Shown piece after piece: positions 60,446 to 64,000 of a stretch of DNA of 64,000 bases. The DNA comes from Microvirga flavescens (lineage in GTDB: Bacteria > Pseudomonadota > Alphaproteobacteria > Rhizobiales > Beijerinckiaceae), in the NCBI RefSeq assembly GCF_003290125.1, contig NZ_QMKH01000001.1, positions 248,001 through 312,000 of the forward strand. Direction: 5' to 3'. The notes under the pieces were generated by a model, which was given only the letters and a program-made list of their open reading frames with translations, was not told the DNA's origin and made no database searches. Positions within the stretch are counted from its first letter, which is position 1, and the number at the start of each line of letters is the position of its first letter. The position numbers were made by a program, and so were the translations under genes.

Positions 60446-61852
60446 TCACGGAATCTCGTAAACCGCGAGTTCATCGGTGACCCCGCGCAAGGCCGCTTTT
60501 TGTGCCATGGGATGCAGGCCCTGCCGTTTGATGAAGCGCGATGTTTCCGGATCTTCCACCACCGTCCCGGTCGCGAAGATGGCGCGGGAAGTGGCGAGGC
60601 CCTGGACGCGGGAGGCGATATTGACGGTCTGGCCGAAATAATCCTGCCGCTCGTTAAGCATCACCGCGAGGCATGGGCCCTCGTGAATGCCGATCTTCAG
60701 AAGAAGGTCCTCGCTGCCGCGCTCCTCGTTGAGCTTGCGCATGGCCTCGCGCATCCGCACCGCGGCGGAGATGGCACGGTCCGGCGTCGGGAAGGTCGCC
60801 ATCACCGCGTCGCCGATGGTCTTCACCACCGCCCCGGCCTCGGAGGCGACGATATCTTGCAGAACCTTGAAATGGGTGCGCACGAGATCGTAGGCGACAA
60901 GATCCCCGACACGCTCGTAAAGCTCGGTCGAGCCCTTGAGATCGGTGAAGAGGAAGGTCAGGCTGGTGATCTTGAGGCGCTGGTCGATATCGAGGGTCTG
61001 CGTGCGGTAGATGTCGCGGAACGTCTGGTTGGTGAGCAGGCGCTTGGCCGTCAGGAACGGCCTGCGATGGCCGATGAGATCGTGCAGCTTTTGTCCCGCG
61101 ACCCACACCGCAGGAAGGGCGCGCTTGCCGCTGTGGTTTTCCAGCGCGAGCCGCAATGGCCCAGGATGCAGCGTGAGGGTTTCGTGTTGCGGATGCGTCT
61201 CTTCGAGAACGATCGAAAACGCCTGCCGCTCCTTCGTCGGCTCGCCCTTCACGTCGATGAACTGCGTCGAATGCGTGACAGGATCGAAAACGATCACGAA
61301 TTCGGGCGGCAATTGCAGAGAGAGAATGGCGCGCTCCCCCGGTGGCAATTCCACGGAATCGAGAACGATATCCTCCACCTCATGCTCGAAATCCTCAGGC
61401 AGGTCGACGCCCGAACTCCAGAACATTTGCCGGTCGTACTCCCACATGGAGAGCTTGTCAGGCTCGTGCGCGGCGATCTTGCGGACGCGTGGGCTCACCG
61501 TGAACGTCACCTCGACCATTTCATCGAGCGTCGGCTCATAGCCTGCGGCGCAGAGCGCGCAGCAATATTCGTCACGGTTCACGGACCGCAGGGTCGTACT
61601 TGCATCGAGCACACCGCCGCAACCGGGGCACAGCACGTTCCAGGACAAGTCGAACAGGCCAAGCCGCGCAGCATGCAGAAAGGCCGCAATCGTCTTTTCC
61701 TCGTCGAGTCCATTCTTCGCTGCAAAGCTCAGGACGTTGATGCGGTTGAGCTCACGGTCGGGGGCTTCGGCGATCAGCCGCTCGATGGCATCCACCACGC
61801 CACCATCCGCCGATTGTCGCAAGGCAAGCAAAAGTGTCAGAACATCACTCAT
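60446..61852 (-). CDS. Class III adenylate/guanylate cyclase with Cys-rich N-terminal domain
   Basis: 468 aa. The C-terminal cyclase domain (from about residue 295) has metal-binding Asp residues in FLFTDLKGSTELYERVG and KTIGDAVMATFPTP, transition-state residues in VNIASRVQ, and LKIGIHEG. The N-terminal region has a ribbon-like CPGCGG...YCCALC (residues about 74-105) and a long beta-rich segment resembling DUF5939. Probably makes cAMP. The N-terminal part may sense redox or metal (inference). It is divergent from the chromate transporter. Confidence 0.9.
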   Translation of the reverse strand: MSDVLTLLLALRQSADGGVVDAIERLIAEAPDRELNRINVLSFAAKNGLDEEKTIAAFLHAARLGLFDLSWNVLCPGCGGVLDASTTLRSVNRDEYCCALCAAGYEPTLDEMVEVTFTVSPRVRKIAAHEPDKLSMWEYDRQMFWSSGVDLPEDFEHEVEDIVLDSVELPPGERAILSLQLPPEFVIVFDPVTHSTQFIDVKGEPTKERQAFSIVLEETHPQHETLTLHPGPLRLALENHSGKRALPAVWVAGQKLHDLIGHRRPFLTAKRLLTNQTFRDIYRTQTLDIDQRLKITSLTFLFTDLKGSTELYERVGDLVAYDLVRTHFKVLQDIVASEAGAVVKTIGDAVMATFPTPDRAISAAVRMREAMRKLNEERGSEDLLLKIGIHEGPCLAVMLNERQDYFGQTVNIASRVQGLATSRAIFATGTVVEDPETSRFIKRQGLHPMAQKAALRGVTDELAVYEIP

Positions 61853-62065
61853 ACAGGATCACTCATACAGGCAGCCTCTCCAGAGGCGCGTTTCTCCCTT
61901 ACGTTCAAATGCGTCTCCTGAAGACAACGCGGTTATGTCAACAATGGCTCCAGCCTGTCCCTTCCCCGCCCGTCACGTGCTCGCGATTGGCGCAAATTTC
62001 TTGACGAAGGGCGCTCGGCCTTCCACGCATGCGCAATGAAAAATCTCGCGGCAGGACAGGAACGC

Positions 62066-63430
62066 ATGACGCCCGACATCGAAACACCCCGGCACCCGAC
62101 ACTCGCCGAGGCGACGAAGGTCTGGGCGAAGATCGGCCTTTTGAGTTTCGGCGGGCCGGCGGGGCAGATTGCGCTCATGCACAAGCTGCTCGTGGAGGAA
62201 AAGCGCTGGATCGGCGAGGCGCGGTTTCTCCACGCGCTCAACTATTGCATGCTCCTGCCGGGGCCGGAGGCGCAGCAACTCGCGACCTATATCGGCTGGC
62301 TCTTGCACGGCACCCGCGGCGGCGTGATCGCAGGAATGCTCTTCATCGTGCCAGGCTTCTTCGTGATCCTGACGCTCTCGACGCTCTATGCCTCGTTCCA
62401 GAACGCGGCGTGGCTCGGCCACCTGTTCTTCGGCCTGAAGGCCGCCGTGCTCGCCATCGTCATCGAAGCCGTGATCCGCATCGGCAGGCGCGCGCTCAAG
62501 GGCCGCCTGATGGTGGCGCTGGCCGCCGCCGCCTTCATCGCGATCTATGCGCTTCATGTGCCCTTCCCGCTCATCATCCTCGTAGCGGGATTGATCGGTT
62601 ATGCCGGCGCGCGGCTCGCGCCCGATCTTTTCGTCTCCCAACCGGAGAAGGCCTCAGCCGGTAACGGGGCCATCATCGACGCGCTTCTCGACAGCGGCAG
62701 GGCTGGCGTCGAGCCGACCTTGGGCCATGCCCTGAAGACACTCGCGATTTGGGGCGGCCTCTGGGTCGCGCCGATCATCCTCCTCGGCGTCATCTTTGGC
62801 TGGCACAGCGTTTACGCGACCATCGCGGCGTTCTTCTCCAAGATGGCGGTGGTGACTTTCGGCGGCGCTTACGCGGTTCTTGCCTATGTGGCGCAGCAGG
62901 CTGTCGAGACTTACGGCTGGCTCAAGCCCGGCGAGATGCTGGACGGACTCGCCTTGGCGGAAACAACGCCCGGACCGCTGATACTCGTCTTGACCTATGT
63001 CGGCTTTCTCGCCGCCTTCCGGGACCCCGGCGGCGTGTCGGCTCTGACCGGCGGCATTATCGGCGCGATGCTCACCACCTGGGTCACCTTCGCGCCCTGC
63101 TTTCTCTGGATCTTTCTCGGTGCGCCTTATGTGGAGCGGCTGCGCAGCAATGTCGCCCTTTCGGGCGCGCTCGCCGCGATCACCGCGGCGGTGGTCGGCG
63201 TCATTCTCAACCTCGCCCTGTGGTTCGGGCTACACGTTCTCTTTCGCAGCGTCACCGAACTCGACCTCGGGCCTCTTTCTCCCGCATGGCCGGTCTGGTC
63301 GAGCGTCGATCCCTTCGCGCTCGCGCTGTCGCTTGTCGCCGTCGTGGCGCTGTTCCGGCTGAAGCTCGGCATGGTCGCCACTCTCGCCCTCTGTGCCGTG
63401 CTCGGCTTTGCGGTGCAATTCGTGCGGTAA
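62066..63430 (+). CDS. chrA: Chromate transporter, long-chain (two CHR domains)
   Basis: 454 aa, about ten to twelve membrane segments. Two related halves: SFGGPAGQIALMHK (residues about 28-41) and TFGGAYAVLAYVAQQAVETYGWL (about 275-297) are the two CHR motifs. Exports chromate/sulfate-like oxyanions, though many homologues are untested. ATG 62066 with AGGA upstream is favoured, and an in-frame ATG at 62036 is possible. Confidence 0.92.
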   Translation: MTPDIETPRHPTLAEATKVWAKIGLLSFGGPAGQIALMHKLLVEEKRWIGEARFLHALNYCMLLPGPEAQQLATYIGWLLHGTRGGVIAGMLFIVPGFFVILTLSTLYASFQNAAWLGHLFFGLKAAVLAIVIEAVIRIGRRALKGRLMVALAAAAFIAIYALHVPFPLIILVAGLIGYAGARLAPDLFVSQPEKASAGNGAIIDALLDSGRAGVEPTLGHALKTLAIWGGLWVAPIILLGVIFGWHSVYATIAAFFSKMAVVTFGGAYAVLAYVAQQAVETYGWLKPGEMLDGLALAETTPGPLILVLTYVGFLAAFRDPGGVSALTGGIIGAMLTTWVTFAPCFLWIFLGAPYVERLRSNVALSGALAAITAAVVGVILNLALWFGLHVLFRSVTELDLGPLSPAWPVWSSVDPFALALSLVAVVALFRLKLGMVATLALCAVLGFAVQFVR

Positions 63431-63470
63431 GCACGATCAGAACAAGTGGTTGTTCGCCCGGATCATGCGG
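63431..63470. repeat. Short Rhizobiales intergenic repeat after chrA
   Basis: GCACGATCAGAACAAGTGG...TTGTTCGCCCGGATCATGCGG. Variant of the 52739 unit. Confidence 0.65.
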
Positions 63471-63482
63471 CAATAAAGGGGA

Positions 63483-63525
63483 CTGAAGACTGATCGTGTT
63501 TCAAAGAGACACGATCAGTCTTCAG
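63483..63525. terminator. 17-bp hairpin between chrA and glpK
   Basis: CTGAAGACTGATCGTGT (63483-63499) and ACACGATCAGTCTTCAG (63509-63525) are fully complementary with a nine-base loop. It lies two bases after the glpK stop (63528-63530) and 52 bp after chrA. Very long for a terminator with little T-run. Confidence 0.6.
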
Positions 63526-63527
63526 AG

Positions 63528-64000
63528 TTATTCCCCCGACCAGATCGTGCGCTGCACGGCAAGGTCCCACCCCGCGATGGCCTTGCGACGGGCTTCCTCG
63601 TTCATGCTCGGCTGGAAGCGGCGGTTGAGATGCCAGCTCTTGGCGAAGCCTTCCTGGTCGGGCCATACACCCGCGCCGTGGCCCGCGAGCCAGGCCGCGC
63701 CGAGCGCCGTCGTCTCCAGCACTACCGGGCGGTCGACGGGACTGTTGAGAATGTCGGCGAGGCGCTGCAGCGTCCAGTCGCTTGCGACCATGCCGCCATC
63801 GACCCGCAGCACCGTTTCCGCACTTGCCGCGCCTTTTTGCGCGGCCCAATCCTGACGCATCGCTTCCAGCAGATCACGCGTCTGGAAGCAGACCGATTCC
63901 AGCGCCGCGCGGGCGATTTCGCGCGGGCCGGTGTTGCGCGTAAGACCGTAAAGCGCGCCGCGTGCTTCGGGCCGCCACCACGGCGCACCAAGGCCCGTGA
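63528..64000 (-). CDS. glpK: Glycerol kinase, C-terminal part (5' end outside window)
   Basis: At least 157 aa of the C-terminal FGGY domain. The frame from the right edge reads [20 protein letters not shown] and [17 protein letters not shown], then [21 protein letters not shown] and [19 protein letters not shown], which match glycerol kinase more closely than other FGGY enzymes. The N-terminal ATP/sugar half is outside. Confidence 0.93.
   Translation of the reverse strand, partial: TGLGAPWWRPEARGALYGLTRNTGPREIARAALESVCFQTRDLLEAMRQDWAAQKGAASAETVLRVDGGMVASDWTLQRLADILNSPVDRPVVLETTALGAAWLAGHGAGVWPDQEGFAKSWHLNRRFQPSMNEEARRKAIAGWDLAVQRTIWSGE

Overview
The window looks like the chromosome of a GC-rich alphaproteobacterium, most likely order Hyphomicrobiales (Rhizobiales). 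The clues are an F1-only atpHAGDC operon, the aerobic cobalt-chelatase pair cobS-cobT, the block mdh / sucCD / sucAB-lpdA, an sdhCDAB locus, and many Rhizobiales-type intergenic palindromic repeats. A Beijerinckiaceae/Methylobacteriaceae-like genus (Microvirga-like) is a guess from gene style only. Most of the window is core metabolism. No phage, transposase, integron, CRISPR array or secretion-system cluster was seen.

Layout. 0-3 kb: a peptide-ligase-like pair (alpha-E partial gene and circularly permuted ATP-grasp) and a Tat-exported phytase/esterase-like protein. 3-7 kb: cobT, cobS, a J-domain protein with a Cys/His-rich N-terminus, and a BolA protein. 7-12 kb: a thiolase, a peroxiredoxin-like/2OG-Fe(II) oxygenase fusion, an EamA exporter and a D,D-carboxypeptidase. 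12-19 kb: an RTX protein with seven beta repeats, a second EamA exporter followed by a COG0523 metallochaperone GTPase, and an NMT1/THI5-type ABC importer. 19-25 kb: the F1 ATP synthase operon with a strong terminator. 25-29 kb: a histidine phosphatase, priA, xerC, and a DUF559 gene framed by two 60-bp inverted repeats.

29-39 kb: TCA-cycle genes lpdA, sucB, sucA, sucD, sucC and mdh, all on the minus strand with repeats or hairpins in the gaps, then a TetR regulator. 39-42.6 kb: an NRAMP-like transporter, zapE and a lipoprotein of the AprI/Inh protease-inhibitor family. 42.7-47.3 kb: sdhC, sdhD, sdhA, a DUF4214-like/SAM methyltransferase gene and sdhB in one directon, with a LysR regulator divergent. 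48.4-51.2 kb: a less GC-rich patch with a small membrane-anchored orphan, an alpha/beta hydrolase and a PF06189-type 5'-nucleotidase. 51-54.6 kb: a BBE-type FAD oxidase, folD, DUF167, YggT and tRNA-Ala(CGC). 54.9-59.2 kb: a 1409-residue RTX protein. 59.5-64 kb: a VOC protein, a class III cyclase, a long-chain chromate transporter and the C-terminal part of glycerol kinase.

How the genes relate. mdh, sucABCD, lpdA, sdhCDAB and atpHAGDC together supply half of the TCA cycle, complex II and the catalytic head of ATP synthase. The most unusual points are the methyltransferase gene inside the sdh directon, the DUF559 gene whose C-terminus is encoded by its flanking repeat, the two RTX proteins with uncommon architectures (no type I exporter nearby), and the cysteine-less peroxiredoxin-like domain fused to an oxygenase.
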